Notes: generated by a model not told the origin, from the letters alone. Shown: positions 33,671-45,623, counted from the stretch's first letter. The stretch: DNA of 64,000 nucleotides from Myxococcales bacterium (GCA_020633315.1 JACKDV010000004.1:1-64000); one strand, 5' to 3'. Made by a program: numbers and translations.

Positions 33671-36559
33671 ATGGCCGAGCCGGACCAGAGCCCGCCCGAC
33701 GATCTCGCCCGCGTGCTGGAGATCGTCCGCGGCGTGGTGCTCGACGTGAGCGACGGGCGGGGGCTCGGGGCGCTGGGGCCCAACGTGTCGTTCGAGCGCG
33801 AGCTGGGGCTGGGCAGCCTCGAGCGGGTCGAGCTCGCCGTGCGCGTGAGCAAGGCCTTTGGACGAGAGCTGAGCGACGAGGAGATCGCCGTCGCGGACAC
33901 CCCTCGGCAGCTCCTGGCGTTCCTCGAGGCCAAGCGGGGCGCGTCCACGAGCGCCCGAGCGCCGGCCGCCGCCCCGGCCGATCCCACCGAGCTGCTGCCC
34001 CGCGAGCCCCCGGCGCCCGAGCCGAGCGACGCCGCCACGCTGGTCGACGTGCTCGAGTACCACCTGCGGCAGCAGCCCGAGCGCGTGCACATCGTGCTGC
34101 TCGAGGACGACGGCACGCCCCGCCCCATCACCTACCGCGCGCTGCACCGGGCCGCCGCCGAGGTGGCCCGCACGCTGCGACAGCACGGCCTGCGCCCCGG
34201 TCGCAGCGTGGCCATCATGCTCCCCACCGGCATGGGCTACTTCGCGTCGTTCATGGGCACGCTGCTCGCGGGCGGGGTGCCGGTGCCGCTCTACCCCCCC
34301 GTTCGCCTCGATCGCATCGCCGAGTACATCGAGCGCTGCGCCAAGATCCTCGACAACGCCCAGGCCCAGGTGCTCGTCACCTTCGACCGGGCCGCCCGCG
34401 TCGCCGACATCGCGCGGGATCGGGTGGCCTGCATCGAGCACGTGCTCTCGGTGGACGCCCTGTCGCTGCACGACGCCGGCGCGAGCGAGGCCGCCGTGCG
34501 GGCCCCCGTGGTCGCCGAGGACACCGCGCTCATCCAGTACACCTCGGGCAGCACCGGCGATCCCAAGGGCGTCGAGCTCACCCAGGCCAACGTGATGGCC
34601 AACATCCGCGCCGCGCGGGAGGGCTGCGCGCTCTCGGCCCGGGACGTGCTGGTGAGCTGGCTGCCGCTCTACCACGACATGGGCCTCATCGGCGGCTGGC
34701 TGATGCCCTTGTACTTCGGCGTGCCCACCGTGCTCATGTCGCCGATGGCGTTCCTGTCCCGGCCCGAGCGCTGGCTGCGGGCGATGACCGACTACCGGGC
34801 CACCTGCTCGGTCGCCCCCAACTTCGCCTTCGACCTGTGCGTGAAGCGGATCGACGACGACACCCGGGCCGAGCTGCACCTGGGCCAGGTGCGGGCCGTG
34901 CTCAACGGCTCGGAGCCGATCCTGCCCGCCACCCTCGATCGCTTCGCGGAGCGCTTCGGCCCCGCGGGCTTCCGCCGGGACGCGCTCTTTTGCGCCTACG
35001 GCCTGGCCGAGAACATGGTCGCGGTCACCTTCCCGCGGCCGGGCCAGCCCCCTCGCATCGATCGCATCCGCCGGACCACCTTCGAGCAGGAGGGCCGAGC
35101 CGAGCCCGCCGCCGACGAGGACGATGCGCTCGAGTTCGTGGGCGTGGGCTCGGCGGTGCCGCGGCACGAGGTGCAGGTGGTGGACGAGGACGGCCAGCCC
35201 GTGCCCGAGCGCCGGCAGGGCGTGGTGTGGTTCCGCGGGCCCTCGTCGTTCAAGGGCTACTACCGCCGCCCCGACGCCACCGCCGAGGTCCAGCGCGAGG
35301 GCGGCTGGGTGGACACCGGCGACCTGGGCTACCTCGCCGACGGCGAGCTGTTCATCACCGGGCGGATCAAGGACCTCATCATCAAGGGCGGGCGCAACTA
35401 CTACCCGCACGAGCTCGAGGCGGCCGCGGGGGCGGTGCCGGGGATCCGCCTGGGCTGCGTGGCCGCGTTCGCGGTGCCCGACGCCGCCGCGGGGACCGAG
35501 CGGATCGTGGTGGTGGCCGAGACCCGCGAGCAGGACGAGCGGGCGCGCGAGGTGCTGGTGGCCCGGGTGATCGAGACGATCACCACGACGGTGGGCGTGC
35601 CCCCCGATCAGGTGATGCTCGCCCGGCCGGGGGCAGTGCCCAAGACCTCGAGCGGCAAGATCCGGCGCCGGGACTGTCGCCGCTCGTACCTCGAGGGCAC
35701 GCTCGAGCAGGGCCACGGCTCGGTGGCGCGGCAGGCCGCCGGCCTCGCCCTGCGCAGCGCCCCCGCGCGGATCGGGGCCGCCCTGCGCGGCGCGGCGCGG
35801 GCGATCTACGGCGCCTATGCGATCGCGACGATCGTGGGCTGGTGCCTGCTCGCGTCGCTGGTCGGACGGCTGGTGCCCGCCGGCGGCCCCTCGCGGAGGG
35901 TGGCGCGGCTCGAGGCGCGCATCGCCATGACCATGGTCGGCCTGCGCCCCCGGGTGGAAGGCCTCGAGCGGCTCCCCCCGGACGGCCGCGGCGCGATCCT
36001 GGTCGCCAACCACGCCGGCTACCTCGACTTCCTCATCTGCGTGGTCGCCCTGCCCACCGACACCCGCTTCGTGATCAAGAGCGAGCTCCGCAGCAACGCG
36101 CTGGTCGGCCCGCTGCTGCGCAAGCTCGGCCACGTGTACATCGACCGCCACTCCACCGCCCGCTCGCTGAGCGACCTCGAGGAGGTCCGCACCCTGCTGC
36201 AGGGCGGGCAGCGGGTGCTGCTGTTCCCCGAGGGCACCTTCTACCCCGAGGTGGGCATGCGTCCGTTCAAGCTGGGCGCGTTCCGCCTCGCAGCGCAGGC
36301 CGAGGTGCCGGTGGTGCCCGTGGCCATCCGCGGCTCGCGAAGGGCCCTGCGGGACGGGACCTGGCTGCCCCGGCACGAGCGCCTCGAGGTGGAGGTGCTG
36401 CCCTCGCTGCGGGCTGCGGGCGAGCAGATGCCCGAGGTGGTGAGCCTGCGGGATCGCAGCGCCGACGCGATCGCCCAGCGCATCGACGAGCCCCGCCTGT
36501 TCGCCGCCGACATCGCCGTCCCGGGCGCGCCCGCGCGGGACGGCGGCGACGCCCCGTGA
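33671..36559 (+). CDS. ACP - fatty acyl-AMP ligase - PlsC acyltransferase fusion
   Basis: 962 residues. ACP about 10-90 with the phosphopantetheine Ser in GLGSLERVE (about 50). AMP-forming ligase about 125-690: YTSGSTGDPKGVE (P-loop), SWLPLYHDMGLIGGW (typical of FAAL), WVDTGDLGYLADGELFITGRIKDLIIKGGRNYYP, and the final KTSSGKIRR Lys. A membrane or amphipathic segment (about 712-735) leads to a 1-acylglycerol-phosphate-type acyltransferase (about 750-935) with NHAGYLD (HX4D, about 780), RHSTARSL and FPEGT (about 852). One chain could activate a fatty acid as acyl-AMP, load it on its own ACP and move it to an acceptor. The acceptor (lysolipid or secondary alcohol) is not known. Confidence 0.92.
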   Translation: MAEPDQSPPDDLARVLEIVRGVVLDVSDGRGLGALGPNVSFERELGLGSLERVELAVRVSKAFGRELSDEEIAVADTPRQLLAFLEAKRGASTSARAPAAAPADPTELLPREPPAPEPSDAATLVDVLEYHLRQQPERVHIVLLEDDGTPRPITYRALHRAAAEVARTLRQHGLRPGRSVAIMLPTGMGYFASFMGTLLAGGVPVPLYPPVRLDRIAEYIERCAKILDNAQAQVLVTFDRAARVADIARDRVACIEHVLSVDALSLHDAGASEAAVRAPVVAEDTALIQYTSGSTGDPKGVELTQANVMANIRAAREGCALSARDVLVSWLPLYHDMGLIGGWLMPLYFGVPTVLMSPMAFLSRPERWLRAMTDYRATCSVAPNFAFDLCVKRIDDDTRAELHLGQVRAVLNGSEPILPATLDRFAERFGPAGFRRDALFCAYGLAENMVAVTFPRPGQPPRIDRIRRTTFEQEGRAEPAADEDDALEFVGVGSAVPRHEVQVVDEDGQPVPERRQGVVWFRGPSSFKGYYRRPDATAEVQREGGWVDTGDLGYLADGELFITGRIKDLIIKGGRNYYPHELEAAAGAVPGIRLGCVAAFAVPDAAAGTERIVVVAETREQDERAREVLVARVIETITTTVGVPPDQVMLARPGAVPKTSSGKIRRRDCRRSYLEGTLEQGHGSVARQAAGLALRSAPARIGAALRGAARAIYGAYAIATIVGWCLLASLVGRLVPAGGPSRRVARLEARIAMTMVGLRPRVEGLERLPPDGRGAILVANHAGYLDFLICVVALPTDTRFVIKSELRSNALVGPLLRKLGHVYIDRHSTARSLSDLEEVRTLLQGGQRVLLFPEGTFYPEVGMRPFKLGAFRLAAQAEVPVVPVAIRGSRRALRDGTWLPRHERLEVEVLPSLRAAGEQMPEVVSLRDRSADAIAQRIDEPRLFAADIAVPGAPARDGGDAP

Positions 36560-36580
36560 CCCCGCGCCCCGTCATCGTCG

Positions 36581-37348
36581 ATGGACTCCGCCCTCGCCCT
36601 CGCCCTGCTGCTCACCTCGCTGGCGGGGCTCGCCACCGGCCTGGGCGGGGTGCTCGTGGTGCTCCTGCGCAACCCGCCGCCCGGCGTGCTCGGAGCGGGC
36701 CTGGGGCTCTCCGGCGGGATGATGGTGTACGTGGCGTTCATGGAGCTGCTCCCCTCGGGCGCCGCGATGGTGGGCGAGCCGCTGGGAGGGCCGTGGACCG
36801 TGACCGCCTTCTTCGCCGGCATGGGCGTGAGCGCGGCGATCGACTGGCTCGTGCCCGAGCAGGACAACCCCCACGACGCGGTGGTGGGGGACCAGCCGGC
36901 GCTGCGACGCACCGGCATCCTGGCCGCCATCGCCATCACCATCCACAATTTCCCCGAGGGCATCGCCACCTTCTATAGTGCGATGCACGATCCCACGGTG
37001 GGGCTCTCGGTCGGGCTCGCGGTGGCGCTGCACAACGTGCCCGAGGGCATCGCGGTGGCGCTGCCGCTGCACCGGGCCACCGGCAGCCGACGCAAGGCGC
37101 TCGCCTGGGCCACGCTGTCGGGCCTGGCCGAGCCGCTGGGTGCCGGCCTCGGCTACCTGCTGGTCGGCCACGCCCTCGGCGAGGCCGGCGTGGGGCTCGT
37201 GCTCGCGACGGTCGCCGGGATCATGGTGTTCCTGGCCCTCGATCAGCTGCTGCCCAACGCCAAGCGCTACGGCAGCGGACACGAGTCGGTCTACGGCCTG
37301 CTCGGCGGCATGCTGCTCATGGCGCTCACCCTGGCCTGGGCGCAGTGA
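36581..37348 (+). CDS. ZIP-family (ZupT-like) divalent metal transporter
   Basis: 255 residues, about eight membrane segments. Signature metal-site helices HNFPEGIATF (about 127) and HNVPEGIAVA (about 152), and an NPPPG loop after segment 1. Known role of the family: uptake of Zn2+ and other divalent metals across the inner membrane. It starts 21 nt after the ACP-FAAL-PlsC stop and may be read with it. No metal regulator site is visible. Confidence 0.9.
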   Translation: MDSALALALLLTSLAGLATGLGGVLVVLLRNPPPGVLGAGLGLSGGMMVYVAFMELLPSGAAMVGEPLGGPWTVTAFFAGMGVSAAIDWLVPEQDNPHDAVVGDQPALRRTGILAAIAITIHNFPEGIATFYSAMHDPTVGLSVGLAVALHNVPEGIAVALPLHRATGSRRKALAWATLSGLAEPLGAGLGYLLVGHALGEAGVGLVLATVAGIMVFLALDQLLPNAKRYGSGHESVYGLLGGMLLMALTLAWAQ

Positions 37349-37357
37349 GCCGGCGAG

Positions 37358-37546
37358 CTACCGGGCCTCCGTGATCGCGACCTCCGGGCGCTGCACCGAC
37401 GAGAACCCCAAGGCCGCGGCCGCCAGCGCCGCGGTCAGCATCACCACCGCCATCACGCCGTTGCCCTCGGGGCGCTCCTCGATCTCGGGTTCCCCGCGGC
37501 GCAGGTGCCGGTCCGATCCGGGAACGAAGATCCGCTTGTTCACCAT
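37358..37546 (-). CDS. Small single-pass membrane protein
   Basis: 62 residues from the ATG at 37546. A charged first half (GSDRHLRRGEPEIEERPEG) is followed by one hydrophobic segment (VMAVVMLTAALAAAALGF). Convergent with the ZIP gene, 9 nt between stops. No family recognised. Confidence 0.45.
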   Translation of the reverse strand: MVNKRIFVPGSDRHLRRGEPEIEERPEGNGVMAVVMLTAALAAAALGFSSVQRPEVAITEAR

Positions 37547-37690
37547 CGGGCGTCCCACGGTGCAAGCCACTGGCCAAGCCGATCCGGGGCCCACCCCCGG
37601 AGAAAGCGGCGTGATCTCGTGTGCACCTACCCACGCCCACCATGGACTCGTGTCAAGGCATGATGCAGGACGCCAAGGTCGAGTGCTCCG

Positions 37691-37723
37691 ATCTGCCGCG
37701 GTCCGCCGCCATCTGCCGCGGTC
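37691..37723. repeat. 13-bp direct repeat
   Basis: ATCTGCCGCGGTC occurs at 37691-37703 and 37711-37723, spacing 20 bp, just past the stop of the coiled-coil gene. The 37547-37725 gap otherwise holds nothing I recognise. Confidence 0.5.
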
Positions 37724-37725
37724 GC

Positions 37726-38049
37726 TCAGCTCGCCAGCGCCGCCTCGAGCTCCTCGAGATCCCAGGGCTCCCGCGCCAGCTCTCGCGGGGTGCTCGAGCG
37801 CCCCTGCACCCGCGGCGGACGAGGTCGCAGGCTCACCACCGACTCGGTCTGCTGCCCGTGCCAGATCCGCTCGTCGAGGAGGTCGCGCTCGGCGACCAAC
37901 AGCTCGTGCCGCCCCTCGGCGATCTCACGCCGCCGGGCGAGCTGCTCGACGAGCCGCTGGATGTTCTCGCACTCCTCGCGCAGGGCCGACAGCTCGTCGT
38001 CCACGAGCTTGCGTCGCGCCTCGAAGATCGCCATCGCCGATCGTGCCAT
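37726..38049 (-). CDS. Small coiled-coil protein
   Basis: 107 residues, ATG, with a strong ribosome binding site GGAGGG about 7 nt upstream and a -10-like TATGAT (38076-38081). Residues about 8-65 form a heptad-like charged helix (ARRKLVDDELSALREECENIQRLVE), followed by a Pro/Arg tail. Possibly a partner or scaffold for the kinase encoded just upstream on the same strand; function unknown. Confidence 0.65.
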   Translation of the reverse strand: MARSAMAIFEARRKLVDDELSALREECENIQRLVEQLARRREIAEGRHELLVAERDLLDERIWHGQQTESVVSLRPRPPRVQGRSSTPRELAREPWDLEELEAALAS

Positions 38050-38075
38050 CGAAGATCCCTCCTACGTACGCCGAC

Positions 38076-38081
38076 ATCATA
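38076..38081 (-). promoter_or_regulatory. -10 hexamer TATGAT of the coiled-coil gene
   Basis: TATGAT on the minus strand gives a leader of about 20 nt that carries the GGAGGG ribosome binding site; unlike most genes here this one is leadered. A 6-bp hairpin GATCCC/GGGATC (38085-38100) lies directly upstream. Confidence 0.45.
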
Positions 38082-38141
38082 GCCGATCCCGAGCGGGATC
38101 AGAAGCGAGAATCGACAGCTACACCCACTTTGACGGCCGAA

Positions 38142-38158
38142 TTGGGCAAGTTGCCCAA
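38142..38158. promoter_or_regulatory. 17-bp perfect inverted repeat
   Basis: TTGGGCAA-G-TTGCCCAA: 8-bp arms about one base. It lies past the 3' end of the kinase gene and about 95 nt upstream of the coiled-coil gene start. The symmetric, loop-less form fits a dimeric repressor site better than a terminator. Confidence 0.4.
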
Positions 38159-38220
38159 GCTGGTCCCGGCGCTGCGCAAGCGGTGCCGCCTCGATTGCGC
38201 TGGTTGCCAAACGACCGCTG

Positions 38221-40194
38221 TCACTTCGGTGACTCGGCGAACGTCGGCTTCCCCTCGCCTTCGGAGGCGGGCCGACGCTGGCTGGCGTGGCGGCCCTGCT
38301 CCACCTCCCTCCACACGATCGCGCTGACGGCGAACGAGGCGAAGCCCCCCAGCGCGATCCACAGGCCGCGCAGCTCGGGCATCGCCACCACCATCACCCC
38401 CGTGGCCACGAAGCCCAGCGCGGTCCACAGCAGGCGGCGATCGAAGAACACCACCATGATCCCGCAGGTGGCCCCGGCCACCACCATCCCCATGGCGAGG
38501 CCGGTGGGGAACGGCACGCCCCCCCACAGGCCCACCGCGAACAGCACGGCGACGAACAGCACCGAGACGAGGATCGAGTCGAAGAGGCGACGGTTGACCT
38601 CGTTGGCTCGGTGCCGCGCCATCGCCCGCCGTCGTCCCAGGTAGACGACCACCGAGAGGATCAGGCAGACCACGATGGCGTCGGGGTAGCCGGGCTCGTG
38701 CAGCCCCAGCATGCGCACGCCGAAGAGGGCCAGCGCGGCCAGCCCCAGGGCGGCCCCGTGCAGGTACGACAGCCGCCGGCGGGCCCCCTTGAACACGTCG
38801 ATGTCGGCGTCGAAGCGCACCTGCTCGAGCCTGGCGATCTCCCGCTTGCGCTGGGCCTTGGCCTCGGCCGCCCGGCGCAGCTCCTCCTCGAGCTCGGGCC
38901 GCGGCCACGGCAGCTCGCCCAGCAGGCCGGTGGCGGAGCGCAGGTTCCCGTTGCTCAGCTCGTAGCGGATCATCAGCTCGAGCAGCCGCTGCAGGCCGTC
39001 GCGAGCGTCCCGGTTGGCCTCCCACTCGTCCAGGGCCCGCTCGAAGGCGAAGCGCCCCTCGCTGGCCAGCGCGTGGATCTGGATCGCGTCGGCGGTGACC
39101 AGGCGGAGATCACCGCCCACCAGCTCCTCGAGGTGCTCGAGCCGCACGCGCCCCTCCTCGGCGAGCTGTCGCGAGCTGCCGTGGCGCAGGAACTCGGCGA
39201 GGGCGTCCCGCAGCGCGCGGGCGCTGGCGTGGCGCCGCTGGGGCTCGCGGTGGGTGGCCCGGTTGCAGATCTCGGCGAGCTCGCGGGGGACCCACTCGGG
39301 GTAGGTGATCGGCGGCGACTCGAAGGCCAGGGTGAGGGTGGCGAAGATCCCGTCGGCCACGTGGCGCACCCGACCGGTGACCAGCTCGTGCAGCGTGGCA
39401 CCCAGCAGGTACACGTCGGTGCGCGCGTCGATGTTCTCGATGTCGGCCGCGGCCATCTCGGGCGCCATGTAGCCGGGCGTGCCCACCAGCTTGCCGGGCT
39501 GCAGCGAGGGCAGCGAGCCCTCGCCCCCGCGGGTGCTCGCGGCGATGCCCCAGTCGAGCAGGTACACCTCGCCGAACGATCCCACCATCACGTTGTCGGG
39601 CTTGATGTCGCGGTGCACCACGCCCTGGGCGTGGGCGAACTCCAGCGCCTGGCACACCTGCATGAGGATCCCGAGCTGGTGCTCCACCTCGCGGGACGAC
39701 GCGGCGCCGCGCTCGGTGTAGAGCGGCTCGAACAGCTCGCTCCACGGCCGTCCCTCGATCCGCTTCATCACCAGCACGGGGCGGCCGTCGTCGTCGCAGC
39801 CGAGCGCGTGCACGGGCACGATGTTGGGGTGCTCGAGCGCACCGGTGACCAGAGCCTCCCGCAAGAGCTGCGCCTCGGCCTCGGGCCCCACGCGATCGTC
39901 GAGCAGCCGCTTGACCGCGACCCGCCGCCGCAGCGCGACCTGGTTGGCCGACCAGACCACGCCCATCCCGCCCTGCCCCAGCGCCTGCTCGAGCTCGAGG
40001 TCCGCTCCCTGGTCGGCGTCGGCCTCCGCCCGCCCCACGATGAGCCGCGGCAGGTGCGACGAGGGCCGCTGCCCCGACGGCTCCTCGCCCGGCATGGTCG
40101 CGCTCACCGTCCCCTTGTGATCGAGTGACAGCTGCGTGACATCGATGCCGAGCGTGTCGAGGCGAGCGAGGTAGGTCTCTTGGGCTCCCGACAC
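38221..40194 (-). CDS. Ser/Thr kinase (DWG type) with multi-pass C-terminal membrane domain
   Basis: 657 residues from a GTG, with TATGCT ending 6 nt upstream (leaderless). Kinase domain about 65-345: Gly loop GQGGMGVVW, VAVKRL, VVHRDIKPDN (about 190), DWG in place of DFG (LLDWGIAAS, about 211), GYMAPEM. DWG keeps the metal-binding Asp, so activity is expected. A helical linker follows (about 350-470, LARLEQVRFDADIDVFKGARR), then about six membrane segments to residue 635. No extracellular sensor domain, so it may sense the membrane itself. It lies divergent from the maltodextrin operon. Confidence 0.88.
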   Translation of the reverse strand: MSGAQETYLARLDTLGIDVTQLSLDHKGTVSATMPGEEPSGQRPSSHLPRLIVGRAEADADQGADLELEQALGQGGMGVVWSANQVALRRRVAVKRLLDDRVGPEAEAQLLREALVTGALEHPNIVPVHALGCDDDGRPVLVMKRIEGRPWSELFEPLYTERGAASSREVEHQLGILMQVCQALEFAHAQGVVHRDIKPDNVMVGSFGEVYLLDWGIAASTRGGEGSLPSLQPGKLVGTPGYMAPEMAAADIENIDARTDVYLLGATLHELVTGRVRHVADGIFATLTLAFESPPITYPEWVPRELAEICNRATHREPQRRHASARALRDALAEFLRHGSSRQLAEEGRVRLEHLEELVGGDLRLVTADAIQIHALASEGRFAFERALDEWEANRDARDGLQRLLELMIRYELSNGNLRSATGLLGELPWPRPELEEELRRAAEAKAQRKREIARLEQVRFDADIDVFKGARRRLSYLHGAALGLAALALFGVRMLGLHEPGYPDAIVVCLILSVVVYLGRRRAMARHRANEVNRRLFDSILVSVLFVAVLFAVGLWGGVPFPTGLAMGMVVAGATCGIMVVFFDRRLLWTALGFVATGVMVVAMPELRGLWIALGGFASFAVSAIVWREVEQGRHASQRRPASEGEGKPTFAESPK

Positions 40195-40200
40195 GCCCCG

Positions 40201-40206
40201 AGCATA
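40201..40206 (-). promoter_or_regulatory. -10 hexamer TATGCT, 6 nt before GTG
   Basis: Minus strand TATGCT ends exactly 6 nt before the GTG at 40194; no ribosome binding site. One of the clearest leaderless-type starts here. Confidence 0.5.
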
Positions 40207-40397
40207 CCGATGCGCTCCGTGCCCTGCCCGGGGCTCGGATCACCGCGGTCTTCGCCGGCCGCATGGACCGCGTCGGCTCCGCCCGAGCGCGGCCCCGAGG
40301 GTCGCGACGGGGCGAACGAGCCATCGCCCCCCGAGCCCCTCGATCTGCGCGTTCTTCGCCGTCGGGGCACCCCCGCCCGCCCGCCGCCGACTTGGGG

Positions 40398-40403
40398 TAT
40401 TTT
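40398..40403 (+). promoter_or_regulatory. -10-like TATTTT upstream of the porin operon
   Basis: TATTTT ends 13 nt before the GTG at 40417. It lies in a 222-nt gap between the divergent kinase and porin genes that otherwise shows nothing. Confidence 0.35.
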
Positions 40404-40416
40404 TCGCGCCAATTCC

Positions 40417-42108
<1,692 letters not shown>

Positions 42109-42112
42109 TCCC

Positions 42113-44059
42113 ATGGCACGCATCCGAACCACTCCTTCGAACCTGGCCCTGGCGGCGGCGCTGCTGCTCGCCCCGGCCGGCTGTGCCGACTTCCGCGAGC
42201 TGCAGGAGCAGAGCGAGGTCGAGCTCTCCACCCACGTCGAGGACTGGCGCGACGAGATCATCTACCAGGTGCTCGTCGACCGCTTCGCCAACGGCGACGT
42301 GGGCAACGACTACGGCGTCCGCTACGACGACCTGGCCCGCTACCAGGGCGGCGACTGGCAGGGCCTCATCGACCACATGGGCTACCTGGAGGAGCTGGGG
42401 GTCACCACCCTGTGGATCTCGCCCGTGGTGCGCAACGTGGACACCGACGCCAACGTCGACGGCTACCACGGCTACTGGGCGCAGGACTTCGGCGACGTCA
42501 ACCCGCACTTCGGCAGCCTCGCCACCCTGCAGGAGCTGGTGGCCGAGGCCCACCGCCGCGACATGAAGGTGATCATCGACATCGTCGCCAACCACGTGGG
42601 GCAGGCGTTCTTCTACGACATGAACCTCAACGGGGTCGCCGACATCAACCTCCAGAACGACGGCAACGAGGTCCCGGTCAACCACTACACCGAGTACGAC
42701 CCCGACTTCGATCCCCGCGGGATCCAGGCCTTCACCTCGCTGGGCGAGGCGGGGCCCGCCCCCGTGGTGTTCCAGTGGGACCCCGCCACCAACCACGTGC
42801 CGCCGCAGCCCGAGCTGTTCTCCGACCCGGCGATCTACAACCGCAAGGGCCGGACGGTGAACTTCGACGATCCCGACCAGCTCCTGCACGGCGACTTCCC
42901 CGGCGGGCTCAAGGACGTCAACACCAGCCGCTGCGACGTCAAGCAGGAGTTCGTCGAGGTCTACGCCAGGTGGATCGAGAAGACCGACGCCGACGGCTAC
43001 CGCATCGACACGATCAAGCACGTGGAGTACGAGTTCTGGCGCTACTTCACCCAGCGCATGCGCCAGCGCCTGGCCGCCCAGGGCAAGACCAACTTCCTGA
43101 TGTTCGGCGAGGTCTTCGACGGCCGCGACGACCTGCTGGGCTCGTTCACCAAGCACGACATCTTCGGCAGCGAGGACCTGGTGCGCTTCCTGGGCCAGAC
43201 CCCGGGCTTCAGCGATCCCACCGACGAGGAGCAGCTCGCCAACGAGCAGGCCTGCGACCCGGGCGGCCCGCCGATCACCGGCGACCAGATCGACAGCGTG
43301 TTCTACTTCTCGCAGCACTTCCAGGCGGTGCGCGACGTGTTCGCGGGGGCCCAGAGCACCCGCCGCATCCAGACGCTGTGGGAGAGCCGGACCAACACCT
43401 GGGGCACCGAGGCCAACGAGGGCGGCGTGGGCGTGGCCCCGGCCCAGATGCCGATCAACTTCATCGACAACCACGACGTCGCCCGCTTCCTGTTCAACCT
43501 GCAGGACCGCGACCAGGACACCCGGCTCGCGCTGCTGCACAACGTGATCCTGTTCATCAACGCGGTGCAGGGCGTGCCCTGCCTGTACTACGGCACCGAG
43601 CAGGCCTTCGAGGGCGGCAACGATCCGGCCAACCGCGAGCGCCTGTGGGACACCGGCTTCGACACCACCGGCGCCACCTTCCAGTGGACCAAGCGGGTGA
43701 TCGCGCTGCGCAAGGCCTACCCCGCGCTGCGTCGCGGCGAGACCCAAGTGACGTGGTCGACCGAGCACACCGGCGAGGAGCCCGACGCGGGCATCCTGGC
43801 CTTCGAGCGCTTCGGCGTGGACTCGGGCGGCTCCTACGTGCTGATGGTGTTCAACACCCACCAGGGTCACCCCAGCACCCCCTCCTTCGACGGCGAGACG
43901 ATGACCGTCAGCGCGCCTGCGGGCACCGTGCTCGTGGACGCGATCGCGGCCGACGGGGTGGAGTACGTGGTGGGTGCCGATCAGACGGTCGACATCACGG
44001 TGGAGCCCATGCGCGCCGCCATGCTCGTGCCCTCCGGCGAGTACAAGGCGGGGATCTAG
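42113..44059 (+). CDS. Lipoprotein alpha-amylase family (GH13) enzyme
   Basis: 648 residues. Signal peptide with lipobox-like PAGC. GH13 regions: I DIVANHVG (about 158), II GYRIDTIKH with the nucleophile Asp (about 296), III GEVFD (about 332), IV FIDNHD (about 452). Start DEIIYQVLVDRFANGD is typical. A long insert lies between I and II (about 165-285) and a C-terminal beta domain at about 560-648. Probably cuts or trims maltodextrins at the cell surface for the porin. It is about 4 nt after the porin and 12 nt before the MalK-type ATPase gene, so one operon. Confidence 0.92.
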   Translation: MARIRTTPSNLALAAALLLAPAGCADFRELQEQSEVELSTHVEDWRDEIIYQVLVDRFANGDVGNDYGVRYDDLARYQGGDWQGLIDHMGYLEELGVTTLWISPVVRNVDTDANVDGYHGYWAQDFGDVNPHFGSLATLQELVAEAHRRDMKVIIDIVANHVGQAFFYDMNLNGVADINLQNDGNEVPVNHYTEYDPDFDPRGIQAFTSLGEAGPAPVVFQWDPATNHVPPQPELFSDPAIYNRKGRTVNFDDPDQLLHGDFPGGLKDVNTSRCDVKQEFVEVYARWIEKTDADGYRIDTIKHVEYEFWRYFTQRMRQRLAAQGKTNFLMFGEVFDGRDDLLGSFTKHDIFGSEDLVRFLGQTPGFSDPTDEEQLANEQACDPGGPPITGDQIDSVFYFSQHFQAVRDVFAGAQSTRRIQTLWESRTNTWGTEANEGGVGVAPAQMPINFIDNHDVARFLFNLQDRDQDTRLALLHNVILFINAVQGVPCLYYGTEQAFEGGNDPANRERLWDTGFDTTGATFQWTKRVIALRKAYPALRRGETQVTWSTEHTGEEPDAGILAFERFGVDSGGSYVLMVFNTHQGHPSTPSFDGETMTVSAPAGTVLVDAIAADGVEYVVGADQTVDITVEPMRAAMLVPSGEYKAGI

Positions 44060-44071
44060 GGAAGGCCCGCC

Positions 44072-45157
<1,086 letters not shown>

Positions 45158-45198
45158 GGCCCGGCGAACGTCGTCAGCTCGCGCTCGCCATCGATCAC

Positions 45199-45227
45199 GG
45201 TCGCGGCCGCGGGATCCGTCCGCGACC
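45199..45227 (+). terminator. Hairpin after the malK-type operon
   Basis: GGTCGCGG and CCGCGACC form an 8-bp stem around a 13-nt loop, 41 nt after the stop. The loop is large and no T-tract follows, so the call is tentative. Confidence 0.35.
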
Positions 45228-45236
45228 ACGCGTTGC

Positions 45237-45242
45237 TATGAT
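45237..45242 (+). promoter_or_regulatory. -10 hexamer TATGAT, 6 nt before GTG
   Basis: TATGAT ends 6 nt before the GTG at 45249, favouring that start over the ATG three bases later. Confidence 0.45.
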
Positions 45243-45248
45243 GCGCAG

Positions 45249-45623
45249 GTGATGGACGTGGAGCACCCCATCCTCGCCGAGCTTCCCGAGGAAGCACGGG
45301 CCAGCTTCGCGCGCCTGCTCGACAGCGCCGTGCGCTCGCCGCAGGGGCTGCGCGAGCAGCTTCCGCACTACCTGCGCACGATCGAGGAGGCCGCGGAGGC
45401 AGGGCACGGGCCGCCGGCCGAGCTGGGGTATTCGATCGCCCGGGACTGCGAGGCGCTGCTCGACGGCTGGGCGCGCCTCGACGACGAGGGCCAGCGCCTG
45501 GCCCGGGCCGCGGTGCAGTACTTCCTGCTGTGCCGCGATGGCGACGACGATCTCGCCACGCCCGAGGGGCTCGACGACGACGCGGCCGTGGTGCGGCTGG
45601 TTCGGGCGCGCCTGGGTCTGTGA
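45249..45623 (+). CDS. Small helical protein, unknown function
   Basis: 124 residues from the GTG 45249 (ATG 45252 gives one residue less). All-helical, acidic, no signal peptide. The C-terminal part (AAVQYFLLCRDGDDDLATPEGLDDDAAVVRLV) is reminiscent of the DUF1232/YkvA motif in which an Asp-rich loop precedes a short helix, but without its membrane segment. Not assigned to a family with confidence. Confidence 0.6.
   Translation: MMDVEHPILAELPEEARASFARLLDSAVRSPQGLREQLPHYLRTIEEAAEAGHGPPAELGYSIARDCEALLDGWARLDDEGQRLARAAVQYFLLCRDGDDDLATPEGLDDDAAVVRLVRARLGL

Noticed and set aside
33473..36376. 967-residue minus-strand open frame
   Set aside because: Antisense to the ACP-FAAL-PlsC gene, whose catalytic motifs are all present.
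37691..37723. Possible CRISPR-like repeat
   Set aside because: Only two copies of 13 bp with a 7-bp gap; no array and no cas genes.
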